A DNA stretch of 64,000 nt, from positions 8,683,725 through 8,747,724 of the forward strand of contig OZ017769.1 in the NCBI GenBank assembly GCA_963969345.1, read 5' to 3'. The notes below the pieces were generated by a model, which did not search any database, had not been told where the DNA came from, and worked only from the letters and a program-made list of their open reading frames with translations. The stretch is from Turbatrix aceti (taxonomy: Eukaryota > Nematoda > Chromadorea > Rhabditida > Panagrolaimidae). The translations under genes and the position numbers were made by a program. Shown here piece by piece: positions 1 through 10,567 of the stretch; the stretch's first letter is position 1; the number at the start of each line of letters is the position of its first letter.

Positions 1-1428
1 TGGAAGAACAGAAGGTATCTGGTAGGTGGAGGGGGCGGAGAAAGACTTGTTTGAAAAATCTGTTTTAAAATAATATGTACGTCTTTATTTGAGCAACTGC
101 CCTGCCTTTTACGTGGATGGAGGACTATGGACCGACTTGTTGTTAAATATAGTAATTTGTTTTCAACCAACCGTAAAAGTGTAATACAGGTACAAAGGTA
201 ACGTGCCAATGAGAATTTGTATGTATACGATAAGTCGTTACATTTTTTAAAAAGAAAAAAATTTCAAATGTTAATGCGGATTATTTGGGTGCATATAATT
301 TGTTTGTAAGTGTGTTATATCATTGCACGCTCATGTTATATCTATCGTATCTAGATGCCAATATGTATCTCGATACGATAGATCGTTAACTTTTATTGTA
401 AAGCGGATTATTACAATTTGGGTACAAAAATTGTGTTTTCAAGTTTTTTGTACGTAATGTCACAGATGATTGCACGCTCATCTGTGACATTTAATGCGCT
501 GCAGTTTATCATCCTCTCCTGAAACAAAGCGTAATATATAATAATGCCCGCGGTAATTATTTATTTATATGTTTTCAGCATTTCCACGCATTTTCATCAA
601 ACATGCCACAAGTTGTTATTTATTATAATTTTTGTCATTTCTCTTTCGTGTCCCCATAACTAACTAAATATCTACATTCTCGTAGTTGTAGTAGTTGTTA
701 GTCCTTCATCTCCTTCCCCCTTCTGGGCCTGCCTGCCTGCGCATGTGCAAGTGCGGTAATATTTCCATTTCTGCTATGCACCTGCGACCACGTCCAAGCA
801 TAAGGGCTGCTTTCACTTGCGGCTGTGGTAGGTAATTGACTATCGCTTCTATGTAGATACATATGTATTTACCAGTGTAACCGGCTGGCTGCATGTACCG
901 TGCTTGCACCTACATGGAAATGCATGGGCAGATGTTTGGGTACTTTGTTAACCATCAACCATCCAATCCGTCCCCCCTGAAAATGTATACAAAAATCATA
1001 GATCCGAGCCAATACAAAACTTTTTTTTCCCGTTTTCAAATCTCGTTAATTATCGAATGTTTTTGGGTGTAAATGATATTTTTTATCGGCTGAATGTACC
1101 AGATGTATTTTTTTTTTGTTGGATACATATTTGTATAGTCAGTCAGTAACCAACAAAACTTTTTTTTATTGTGTTTTCTGTTTTGCTGAATATGAGTTTT
1201 TTCCCATTCTGACATGCATGTTGGGTTGGTTGTTAGCGTTAGTGTTAATGTTAACAAGCTGGCGCGTGGCGCGTGCCCTTTTGACTGTCTGCACAAATGA
1301 GTTTACCTGCCCTGCATACGTGTTTCGCGCCCACATTCGGATACAGACAGACGTCATCAATTTTTTTAATGATGACTTTTGCTTTTTCAGAGTCCCTCAC
1401 AGTGAACACGTTTAACAAGGACGACAAC
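1..1428. other. Intergenic / 5' region of the nuclear receptor gene
   Basis: AT-rich sequence with no convincing coding exon. It holds a diverged tandem duplication with hairpins (201-490, listed separately). A strong splice acceptor, a T-rich tract ending TTTTTCAG at 1390, lies 38 bases before the chosen start codon of the next gene. It could be the acceptor of a 5'-UTR intron or of spliced-leader trans-splicing, which is common in nematodes. Which of these applies cannot be decided from sequence alone. Confidence 0.6.
201..490. repeat. Diverged tandem duplication (about 140 bp x 2) with hairpins
   Basis: Copy 1 is about 201-341 and copy 2 about 353-490. Shared landmarks in the same order are GTGCCAAT/ATGCCAAT, TATGTAT..CGATA, TCGTTA, GCGGATTATT, TTTGGGT and ATTGCACGCTCAT. 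Copy 2 ends in a perfect hairpin with stems 457-469 and 478-490 (13 bp) and an 8-nt loop. The junction carries a second perfect hairpin with 12-bp stems 340-351 and 372-383. Function is unknown. Confidence 0.6.
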
Positions 1429-4400
1429 ATGCTGGCATCGTCATCGCACTGTTCGTCATCGAGCTCATCTGGGCCTACGGAGACACTCATGGCTCCTCCA
1501 CAATCTCCACCACAAATGACGTTCTCCGAACTCTTCATCCTCACCCAGCTCCAGCAACAACAGCAGAAGGAGCAACTCGAGGAAATTGAGCGACACGCTC
1601 TCATGGCTGCTGTCATGAATATCGCACCACCCCCGCCTCCGCCACCTGTTCTACCGGCTCCGGTGCCGATTTCTGAGCCGACAGCCCAGCATCTTTTTTT
1701 GAGGGGCGACAGTGGATTCAGCTTCCAGAACCATCACCAGCACCAACAGCACCAGCAACAGCGCCACCAGCAGCACCAGCACCAAAACAACAGTCTCCGT
1801 CAAAATGACTTTGTCGTCGGTGTAAATGGTTTTACCACGGATTTGTCATCCGCTTTCACGTCTCTCGTCCAGGCAAAATCAGAATCCGCGTCATCTGAAT
1901 CCGAAGATGGTCAGGAGGCTGCTTCTTCGTCACCTGACCAGTCTACAGTATCTCTGTCGACAGAACCATCCGTGACGGCCTCCAGGCCGGCATCAACGAC
2001 GACTCCTCCGCTCTCAATGAAGAAAATGTCTCCGACGTCGAAGATCTCGAAGGCTTCGTCGAAGGCTGGCATGCCCTTTACCCTCCCTGAAAAGTGCTGC
2101 ACCATCTGCCGCATCGAAGAGGCTACGGTAGCTCACTTTGGCGTCGACATCTGCACCGGTTGCCGGGCTTTCTTCCGGCGAAGCGTTGCTCAGCAGAAGA
2201 TTTACCGTTGTCTCAATTCTAAGCTCTGCGGAAAGAATAATCGTGGGTTGAAATTTGTTTTTCTGTTTAAAACTGAAAAAAAAGGATTGTAATTATGAAA
2301 TTTTCTATTTTTCTAATGACAGAACAAACAACTTTTTTGCTGTTGATTGATGTCATAGTATTTTGGGTGGGATTGTGGCGAATTATAGTTTGCTTTCTAC
2401 CCACTTAATCCTGCGTAGATTCAGTATTAGCTCAAGGACTGGTTCGAAAGCGCTCGACTCCGGAAGCTGAAGTTCGCCAAATCGCTCGCGACGACCGACG
2501 ACGACAACTGGGCAGTTCGACTGTCAGACTGGCGCCCTACCGACGACTACGACAAAGCCAAGCGACCGCCTGGACGACCTCGTATGCGCTGGACCGACGC
2601 CCTCGCCAACGAGTATTACAAGGCCCCGGCAAAAGACTTTGACTATAGACGAGTGATTTTCCTTTGATGTGCCCCTCTTCGTACGATATCCCAGTGATAC
2701 TTTGTTATCCCGTGTGTACGAGTAAGAGATATAAATTGTTAAATTGTTAAATTGTTAGATTCAGTATTAGTATTTTGAAAGCGAATCAAGCCAAAACAAT
2801 TTTTTTGTTCGTTCAACAAACAAGCGTGCTACAACAGGAGCAACGATCTCTGATGGAATTCTTTGTTTATACAGGTTTTTGTGCGGGTTAAATTAAATAT
2901 CTAACTAAATAACTGTTAACTGCACGAGAACCAACGTGTGGTTAGTCTGGGGATTAGTGACCTCGTTTTGGTCGGTTAATTTCTAGTAGAATAGAGGAGG
3001 AGGGTGGTGGAGGCCAGGCACACATGGCACTACTAAGAGAACGTACATAACATACAAAATGATTGTATTGTATTGTTGGTTGTGTATGTAGTGAGTAAAC
3101 AAACATGGCACGTAGCATACGTGACTTTGTGAAATTTTTGATCTTGGACATGTTTTGTTTTTTTTTCTGTTTTTCTGAAGGGATTCTAAATAGTATATTC
3201 ATTATAATGTGGCACCTAGAAATTATGTTATGTGAATGTCCTCTGACTTGTGGGCTTTATAATGAGCAGGTGGAACAAAATTACCTTTCTACAGTATACC
3301 CAAGGCTTGTGTTAGAGAAATCTAATTTTTGATCATTATTTTTTTTCAGTCGTTCCCAGCAGACGATGCTGCAAGTACTGTCGTTTTGCGCGCTGCATCC
3401 AGGCGGGATTGTTGGCGTCCAGTGAGTTTTTTTGAAAATTTAAAATTTTTTTGAAATTCAATTTTTTTCAAAAATTTTTAAATTTAATTAAAAAAAATTG
3501 AAATTTTTATTTTTTAGAAGAACAGCTCTACGACGCCAAACTGGACTGCACGGGAGCAAAAGCTTCGATGGACGCAATTTCGACCAACCTGGCATCCAAG
3601 TTCATGCTCCCGTCATCCGGTCCCAATCTCGATGGCATGCCGACCACGAGTGGCACGACCGATTCGATCCTGGAGTGTTTTGTCCACTTTCGACGAAAGA
3701 TGGCCTACGACATCCTGCAGACGTACTACGTCAACCGGACAACTCCCGACGAGGATATTCCAATTGACTGTCGACAAACTGTTGAACTGGGGCTCCGGGA
3801 AACTGACTCGATGGTCAAGGCCCTCGGAAGGTCGCCTGTCTTCGATGGGGTCAACGAGGCTGACCGACAGCTGCTTTTCTCGGACTATTCGGTCGTCTGG
3901 ACGGTGCTTTCGCAGTGCTTCGCTACCGTAAAACACGGCGGTCATACGATCAAAAAAATGTACATTTCTGATGGATCTGCTGTTAGGGTGGGTTTTTTTG
4001 TTAATTTTTTTTTTATATTTTTGTTAAAAAATATTTTCTCAAAAAAAATTTTTTTTCATCGTTAAATTTTTTTGTAAACATTTTTTTACAAAACAAATTC
4101 TACTTTTTTTGTAATTTTTTTTTATCATAAAATTTTTTAAATTTTTTTTGATAAATAAAAAAATTATTTTTTTGTTTTTTTTTGCAAAATGTTTTTTTTA
4201 ACAAAAAAATTTTTCACATTTTTTTGTATTTTTTTTTTGAAAAAAATATATTTTTCAGCTGAACGAAGACATGGCCCTGCAGTACTGGGCTCCAATTTTC
4301 GGAGCCATTCGCGACAACCGTCCCGTGGTCATCGAGATGGTCGCTCGCTTCCTCCTGAGCCTCGCGCTCTACACGACCTGCGAGGTCTCGTCCTACCTGG

Positions 4401-4872
4401 CGAACGCGGGCCTCAACGACGAAGAACTCGCAGCGTTTACGGCACTTCTCTTCTTCAGACCGGAAGTGCTGAGTCAGACGAGCGAGGAGACGCGTAAGCT
4501 GCTCTTCAAGAAGCGACAGAACCTCCTCACCGGCCTTTCCACCTACCTCCAAAGCACGGGACAGAAAGTCGAAGAACGCATGCCGACAATTATCTTTTTG
4601 CTTTCCGAGTTTCAAGTGAGTTTTTTTTTTCTGAATTTTAATGTGCACTTATTGAAGCGTTATTTTTTTTTCAGACGGCAATTCGAATGCTAAAACACGG
4701 CATCAACATAATCCGCGCGACTACGGTCGCCGAAATCCTGCCAGATTCGTATTTCGTCTTTTTCGAAGAAGGCGCCAAGGATATCACGATGCTGCTCAAG
4801 CAACCCTTCCCCCTGGTCCCGAATTCCAGTTCAGATGCTCAAAATGATGCTGAGATGTCAACGTCGTCCTGA
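1429..4872 (+). CDS. Nuclear hormone receptor (zinc-finger transcription factor)
   Basis: Five coding exons are supported: 1429-2242, 3350-3421, 3518-3987, 4259-4615 and 4675-4872, giving about 636 residues. All junctions are GT-AG and keep frame. The N-terminal arm is low-complexity: Gln-rich near residues 44-55, a run of seven prolines near 66, a His/Gln-rich stretch near 101-124, and a Ser/acid stretch near 149-177. The DNA-binding domain starts at about residue 224 with CxxC, then CTGCRAFFRR (recognition helix and P-box). The second finger is completed by exon 2 (CCKYCRFARC, then IQAGL). Exons 3-5 encode a ligand-binding-type helical domain. Such receptors bind DNA in the nucleus and are hugely expanded in nematodes; I cannot assign a specific member or ligand. 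The start at 1429 was chosen because an acceptor-like TTTTTCAG ends at 1390; an in-frame ATG at 1297 is the alternative. Intron 1 (1.1 kb) contains a LINE fragment. Confidence 0.9.
2416..2770 (+). mobile_element. 5'-truncated non-LTR retrotransposon (RTE-like tail) with target-site duplication
   Basis: The insert 2431-2755 is flanked by a perfect 15-bp direct repeat, TAGATTCAGTATTAG, at 2416-2430 and 2756-2770. It has one open frame, 2431-2667, ending in TGA. The frame contains the motif RPPGRPRMRWTDAL, which resembles the extreme C-terminus of LINE reverse transcriptases (RTE-like and related clades). After the stop come about 70 bp of 3' UTR and a tail of ATTGTTAA-type short repeats. Flanking duplication, 5' truncation and repeat tail together are the signature of target-primed insertion. 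It lies sense-oriented inside intron 1 of the nuclear receptor gene. Confidence 0.85.
2431..2667 (+). pseudogene. C-terminal fragment of a LINE reverse transcriptase polyprotein
   Basis: The fragment is 78 residues, open from the truncation point to a natural stop. Basic and tryptophan-containing segments (NWAVRLSDWRP, GRPRMRWTDALANEYY) match the C-terminal tail common in RTE-type elements. There is no start codon context, and the catalytic RT and endonuclease domains are missing. Its GC content is far above that of the surrounding intron. Confidence 0.75.
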
Positions 4873-5223
4873 GGAAGAAAAAAAATATCTATATTTTTTT
4901 AATGGCATTAGTTTTTCTTTTTCCTAAAAAAATCTGTTGTTCATTCTTGTTTTTTCTTTCTTTTTTACTTTTTTCTTTTTTCTCGGACTTTGTTTTTTTC
5001 GCTCGTAAGTGACACACATCTTTACGGTATTTTTTTGTTCTTCCCGACATATCCACGTCTCCTCCTGTGATTACGATACCTTTCTTCTTTTTTTCTCACC
5101 ACACACACAACCTCAGAGTGATACTTCAAAAACACTAACCATGTGATCTGATCATGCTTGAAAGACAAAATTAAGAGGACTGTAAATAGATTCATAAATG
5201 ATTACCAACTTGTTTCATCGGTT
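4873..5223. other. 3' region of the nuclear receptor gene
   Basis: T- and pyrimidine-rich sequence following the stop at 4872. No canonical AATAAA is obvious on the plus strand; the closest candidates are weak variants near 5195-5205. No other gene is seen. Confidence 0.4.
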
Positions 5224-6040
5224 TTTATTGGCAAAAACATACGATATTTTGAACAAAAAAACATACAAAAAAAATATGTACAGATGTCGGCAAACGAAGA
5301 CAAAAACTAAGCATTACCTTGATCAAGGAAACTATCATTCGACTCACATCAGTTTTCGATGGAGAGTACATACGTAAAAAGCCAAAAAAAGAGGTGTTTT
5401 AATGGGACACGCTCTTTTTTTGCCCAAGGCATAAAACCGGCCTCAAAATCAGACCGCTGACCGAAATTTTCTGTCCGAAGCCGCGGCCATAATTTTTGCA
5501 AAGCTATTTTTAGGCGTCATTTTTTTTAAATTATAACCAAAATTCTGAACAAATTTTTGTTCAAAACAACCAAATGCTTTGTAAAACAGTTTACGAATAT
5601 TTACTTATGATAAAAAGTAAAAAAGTTTGATAAATGCAATACAAAAATGTTTGAAAATCTAATTCCGGTCGAAAAACCGACCTACAAATTATTTTTTCCG
5701 GATTTTTCAAAAATCCATTTTCGGACAATTTTGCCGTAAGAACCCTCAAATTTATTTATTTACAAATATTTTATCAATAACGAAAAACGACACGTCCTTG
5801 TGGAAAAAAATTTGAAAAATAAACTTTGGCAACGAAGAAATTGTCACCTCCGATGCGAACCTCGACTTCATCATTTTTATTGTCAAACATGCATTATTTT
5901 CAGAAAAAAAAATTACAACGAATGCAAAAAAATACAAAACAGGTGGAAAATATCGGCAAACGAACCGAGTGATAAGAAAGGTGAAGACGAAAAAGATGCC
6001 GCGTGCAGATGAGGAAGAAGAAGAAGAAGACACCAATTGC
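5224..6040 (-). other. 3' UTR / intergenic downstream of CNOT9, with poly(A) signals
   Basis: Read on the minus strand, overlapping AATAAA signals lie at 5751-5760, about 280 nt past the CNOT9 stop. Another lies at 5224-5229. The nearer set is the more likely 3' end. Between the two is AT-rich sequence with no supported gene; the small open frames here have no coding character. Confidence 0.45.
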
Positions 6041-7807
6041 TTACTTCCTGAGAACATCCATAGACCCCGAAGGCTGATTCCACGAGCGTGGACTTGAGAT
6101 TATGCGAGAAGACAGCAGCTGCTGGGAAGCGTCGGCGCCTGTAAGATTTTAGGCTCTTACATAATGTCGATAGGAAGGTCTGAAAAGGAAGTCCCCACTT
6201 CATTTGACTTGCATCAAATGGCTTTTTTTGTGAATTTTAGAGAAAAAAAATTTTTCAAAAAAATTGAAAAGTGTACGAAAACCATCCCGGTCAAAGAAAT
6301 GGAAAGCACTCACTCAGGTTGTTCATCAGCGTTCTCCAGTACGTCTGCGTTGAGCGATCCGCGTCGAGGGTCGCCTTGAACGTCTTGTCCTTGAGCTGGT
6401 CGGGCAGGCACTGCGCAAGGGCCTGGAGGGCCCGGGGATTGTCCGAGAGCCTGCTGTAGCACCGGATGACGTGTTTGAGGAGCCGGACGGAAGGCTCTTT
6501 GGCGAGGTTGATGACCATCTTGCCGAGGATCATCGCGACGTGCGAAAAGCGTTCGTACGTCTGGCAGACGTAGTTGAGGCCGATCTCGTCGGTGAGGATC
6601 TTCTGCAGGATGAAGGTAGCCACCGTCTTGGACAGTTCTGAGCCGCATTCCATGATTCGGAGCGAGAGTGGGATGATCTCGGTCGAGAGGAGAAACTTGA
6701 TGACGTCCTCTTCATCGTTCTTGACGAGAGCGCCGATGACGCCGAGCGAAGTCAGGCGAAGGTACTCGTATTGACGGGTGAGTTTCGTCGTGTGCAGGAA
6801 GGGGTACAGGAAGAGCGGGATCTTGGCTGGAATTTTGGGTTTTTGAAAAACTGATTATTTTGGGCAATAAACCGAAAAACACCGTTCTTTGTCAATAATG
6901 ACAAAATAACCCCAAATATCACAATTTTACGATAAAATCTACGATAAAAAGAAAAAACACCGCAAAAAATTTTTACTTACGAATAAGAAAGAATTTTCCA
7001 AAAAAATCACAGTTTACAGTCAAAATAGCAATCTGACTCCAAAGATTTTTTTTATATTTTTCTGTAAGAAACGTCAAAACTAAGCAATCTAACCTAAAAA
7101 TATACAGTTTACACTCAATATCAATGAAACAGGAGAAAAATTACGCTCTATGTTAAAAAAATAACGAAAAATGTATAAAAACTCAAAAAATAGCGATTTA
7201 CGATCAAAAGTAACAACAAAAGCAATTTTACCCGCAAAATGACAATTTAGCGTCAAAATTTAAGAAAATATTTAAAAACGGCGATTTACGATACAAAACA
7301 AAGAAAGAAGACAGAAATTCCCAAAAATGATGATTTAAGGTCAAAAAATCACGAAATATTCAAAAAAACCCCAAAACTCACCATTTAGGAAGGGTTTCCG
7401 GGTCGCCGGATGCGAAGCAACGCACTGCATGAGCGCGAGGGCATTACACACTCTATTAGACTGCGACGGCGACAGCGAAGGCGGCTGGATGGCAGGATAG
7501 ATGGAGATGACCTCCTGGACGAGAGCTGCCATCGTGCCAAACGAGTACCAAAGCCAGATGGCGAGATCGGAGCATGCTTCCCGTTTCTTGCTGAAAAACA
7601 AAGAAAACCGTAAAAAATGATACGTAAACGGTTAAAAAAATATACAAACCTGAGTTCAAGAAGTGCCCGTTCGCGAGTGTCGAGACTTCGCAGCTCGCGT
7701 ATCCACTGAAAGAACTGCTCGTTGGTGACGGCTTCCTGGGCTCCGCTGCCGACTGCTCCCGTAACCTCCGGCGGAGCAGGAGTCGTCGACTGCTGGGGTG
7801 TGGACAT
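6041..7807 (-). CDS. CNOT9: CCR4-NOT complex subunit 9 (CNOT9 / RQCD1 / Caf40 family)
   Basis: Four exons on the minus strand, 7807-7650, 7590-7382, 6826-6314 and 6138-6041, give 325 residues, a little longer than the approximately 300 of animal orthologues. All junctions are GT-AG and the joined codons rebuild conserved sequence (LLELSKKRE, then [15 protein letters not shown]). The armadillo-repeat core is strongly conserved: [52 protein letters not shown], then [17 protein letters not shown] and CLPDQLKD. The family bridges the NOT module of the CCR4-NOT deadenylase to RNA-binding and GW-type proteins in cytoplasmic mRNA decay. The N-terminal arm ([14 protein letters not shown]) and the Ser-rich C-terminal exon are variable, as usual. 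The start was chosen at 7807 because conservation begins soon after it; an in-frame upstream ATG at 7936 is possible. Intron 2 (555 bp) is AT-rich and contains nothing recognisable. Confidence 0.95.
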
Positions 7808-7968
7808 GCCGCGGAGAAAACGCACGTCGGATCGAAAAGAGGAGGTTGTATAAAAGCGAAGCGAAGCAGCACAGTTGACTTCAAAAAATTGTTTGCGTTT
7901 TTGAGATTTCGTGTCGAGAGTTGGGTGCGTGCGCATTTGGGAGGTTCACGAAGCGGGAGAAGAGAATC

Positions 7969-8130
7969 CTACCAAAAGTCAGACGTTTTTTGTAAAATAT
8001 GAGTATAGAAATCGATTCCTTGTGCCAACATACCCCTGTAACCCAAAAATCAGAATTTTTGAAGTACTTTATTAAAATCATACGGCTCACTTTCCCAAAA
8101 AATCGTAGTTTGTATTTATTTCCTGCAACC
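7969..8130 (-). repeat. Dispersed repeat related to 14.25-14.40 kb
   Basis: On the minus strand this stretch matches plus-strand 14305-14400: the shared run includes TTCAAAAATTCTGATTTTTG, then GGTTACGGGG/GGTTACAGGGG, TTGGCACAA, ATCGATTTC and TTTTACAAAAAA. Both copies can be read as ...KNSDFWVTG.CWHK.SIS.LI, but frame conservation over such a short stretch may be chance. It lies just upstream of CNOT9. Confidence 0.6.
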
Positions 8131-8360
8131 AAACGTAAACTACCGTATTGATTGTTCCAACAAAGAGGCTGTTCCTCGGCTACCTTCTCATCTTGGCTTT
8201 CTTAATTTATTTATTTCACAATTACTCAGTGATTAATTATAATTAGCCCAGATGTTAGAAGACACAAATGATGTCCACTTATGTCAGGTGTAAATGTCTC
8301 GATTTGAGGCTTTCTTCATGTGTCTTGTCAACGTTAACACTATTTGACGCTGACTGTAAA
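8124..8360 (+). pseudogene. Degenerate, interrupted copy of the tiny secreted-peptide gene
   Basis: 8124-8205 resembles the leader and signal-peptide DNA of the intact copies (TGCAACCAA..., then GGCTGTTCCTCGGCTACC), but the start codon has been lost (CAACAAAGAGG in place of CAACAATGAAG). The matching 3' part (TGTGTCTTGTCAAC..GTTAACAC, then GACGCTGACTG) resumes about 8325-8360, after roughly 110 bp of unrelated AT-rich sequence. No open frame survives. Confidence 0.55.
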
Positions 8361-8568
8361 ACATAATGTTATCCCAGTCTGTATTACGTTTACAATTCTG
8401 AACATGAATGTATACGTGACTATTATTCCGTATAATGAACACTTTTGTTGCAACATTTGTTTCTTGCCCGTGTGATCTTCCTTTGTTGGTAAATCGGCTT
8501 CACACTGTCTGTTAAGTGATTGTTCACGAATGTACATCACTAATGGACCCCGCACCCTTTTTTCCGAG

Positions 8569-8576
8569 CATAAAAG
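8569..8576 (+). promoter_or_regulatory. TATA box of tiny-peptide gene copy A
   Basis: CATAAAAG lies 61 bases before the ATG, inside a block of about 100 bp (from about 8530) that is nearly identical upstream of every intact copy. This conserved spacing supports use as a core promoter. Confidence 0.55.
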
Positions 8577-8636
8577 CCAAGACGCATCACCAAAAAATCG
8601 TCAAATCTGCAACCAACAACACCGATCGTTTCAACA

Positions 8637-8780
8637 ATGAAGCTGTTCCTCGGAAACCTTCTCGCCTTAATTGTCTTACTGTGTCTTGTTAACACCGTCA
8701 CGGCTGACGCATCAACTGATAACGGCTGTTGGCCGCTTTGTGAAGACTCTTTTCTTCCGCAATCCCCCAAAGTTCACTAA
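8637..8780 (+). CDS. Tiny secreted peptide, CWPLC family, copy A (47 aa)
   Basis: Single-exon frame of 47 residues. It has an N-terminal signal peptide (MKLFLGNLLALIVLLCLVNT, then VTA) with likely cleavage after the Ala. The short mature part contains a Cys-Trp-Pro-Leu-Cys motif that could close a five-residue disulphide ring, and it ends QSPKVH. An upstream TATA box (8569), a conserved leader and a downstream AATAAA at 8852-8857 define a compact transcription unit of about 280 bp. Compared with the copies in X, this one has six extra residues (EDSFLP) after the second Cys and a longer spacer before the first. I do not recognise the family. Its role (signal peptide hormone, defence peptide or other) is unknown. 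Confidence 0.6.
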   Translation: MKLFLGNLLALIVLLCLVNTVTADASTDNGCWPLCEDSFLPQSPKVH

Positions 8781-9280
8781 TGTAAGATCACCGAAACTGT
8801 GTTGAATTTGTTTGAAACAACGTTTAACGGATGTGAATTGGAAAAAATCTAAATAAATGTCCCTAGACGAAAGTCGGCTCTCGGAGCGAAAGCGGGCAAA
8901 TGGAACGGTATACCCACCTCGAAACCCGACCTGACCCGGAACCGGTACCAAATTCCAGTGTTTTTGGGTCGGGTTATCTGAATTTTCGGCATTCAGCGTG
9001 CGTATTTCAGAGGCACAAAATTAGAATGACGAATGGAACAATAATTATGGACGGTTTAAAAGCAAAACAAATTAAGAAAATGAAAGTACACCGTTCACTC
9101 ATCCGCGCTCTTTGTCATGCCCTGGCACCACGATCACACCCACAACAGCAGCTGCCGGCGGGCGGGGTTTTCTCTCTGTCTTCTTTTTTTTGGCAGTCGC
9201 GATTGACCCCCAAGTTGTTGTCGTCGGCCGTCTCTTTTTTTTACTAACCGCAAGTTCACTGCAATCGACTCGACTCGACG
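8781..9280. other. 3' end of the peptide gene and intergenic region
   Basis: The first 80 bp are the peptide 3' UTR ending in AATAAA (8852-8857). The piece at 8861-8890 (CCCTAGACGAAAGTCGGCTC) matches the sequence that in X copies lies about 58 bp further downstream, so a small deletion or insertion separates the copies. The remainder is promoter territory of the next gene, with no clear TATA box. Confidence 0.4.
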
Positions 9281-10030
9281 ATGCAACTCATCAAGAAGAT
9301 CAAATCCATCGTTTTCGGTCGCAGAGCTTCGTCTACGGCATCTGCGAGACTTCCAAAGCCGGTATCCAACGGATTTTCACAATCAGTGGCCACGGATCAC
9401 GATCCTGGAATCACGCTCGTTCGCGCCGACTTCAAAACGTGAGTATTGGATGATCTTGATGATTTTTTAGAATTTTACGATGATTTTTTGTGGTTTCACC
9501 GGTTTATATAATTTTTTTTATTTTTCAGGGACGCAGTCTTCCGTCGGATGCCATCGAAGCGATTCTCCGTCCGTCGACGAAAGACAAAGACAGATCCAGT
9601 GGTCGACGCTGAGCTCCACATTCGCCAGCAGCATGCCGCCGTCTCCCCAGGGTCATCTGCCCTGGCCCTGGTCAACCAACCCCCCGCACGTTCCTTCAGA
9701 CACTCAGACTTCCGTCGCCAGAGTACGCGTCGTCGTCGTCGGCGTCAAACCGCCTCTTTTGGACACGAAAACGTTTGCGAGTGTGTTGGCGCGTCGTCGG
9801 CGCAGATGCCGGTGACCGACAACGACGACGAAGCCCTGCAGACCAGCATCGTCAAGTTTCTGACTTCGCAGATCAAACAAACTCGTCCATGCCAGCAGCA
9901 ACAGCCCGGGTTGTCTCCCGGAAACGATGCCAGGATGACGACTTACCGATTCCGCGTCCGAATCCACTTTGATTTGCAACGAAGAACAGCGCGTGCGACG
10001 ATTCTTGAAGCTGTCCCTATCATGACCTAA
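9281..10030 (+). CDS. Unrecognised basic protein, two exons (219 aa)
   Basis: Exons 9281-9438 and 9529-10030 join in frame through a 90-bp intron with donor GTGAGT and acceptor TTTTTCAG. The codon composition is GC-rich like that of the neighbouring genes, and unlike the AT-rich flanks. The N-terminus (MQLIKKIKSIVFGRRASSTA) is basic. There is an Arg cluster (STRRRRRRQ) in the middle and a short C-terminal segment, TYRFRVRIHFDLQRR, which may form strands. No signal peptide, membrane segment, zinc finger or catalytic motif is seen. I do not recognise the family. The frame and splice signals make it a good gene candidate, though its first ATG could be preceded by an untranslated exon. Confidence 0.6.
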
Positions 10031-10567
10031 CTATTGTTTGTGTTTGTACCTCTACTTTAATGCCAGTGACCGGATTTTTAGCACTTCAAATTCTTTATTT
10101 TTTTTGGGTTGGCATAAATTTGTTTTTTTATCCAAATTAGGTTTGAAACAGTGAGGCGAAATTTTTTAAATTTGTTTTTTCGGGTTTGTTCGGGAACAAA
10201 GCTAAATTTTTTAAACAGATGAAACGAACGAAATTCAACCAAAAAATTATTTTTTTGTTATATTAAAGTATGAAGAATGACAAAAAAAATGGAAAATAAT
10301 ACAACAATAATGTAAATATGTTCTATGATAGTACGAAAAAGAGTAAAAAAAAGGATGTATTGATTTCTCAATTTCAATTTGAACTTTCTTGAAAAGTGTT
10401 TTCACGAGACAACATTTTGCTTGGAAAGATTAGGTATGAAAAATATATTACCAAATGAAGCGCGAATTGCACTGCTAAAAATTAGCAAATTGGCGGGAAT
10501 AAACGTAAATGCCAGACATTTCAAGAACCTAAAAATGTTCTGTTAAAAACAATTTTTTTAAGCAAAT
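10031..10567. other. AT-rich intergenic stretch
   Basis: This lies between the convergent 3' ends of the basic-protein gene and the membrane-protein gene. It holds homopolymer-rich AT sequence. I see no gene, repeat family or structured element. Confidence 0.5.

Noticed and set aside
1116..1415. Hydrophobic small frame upstream of the nuclear receptor
   Set aside because: It reads through T-rich DNA with no gene-like composition and overlaps the acceptor region of the receptor gene.
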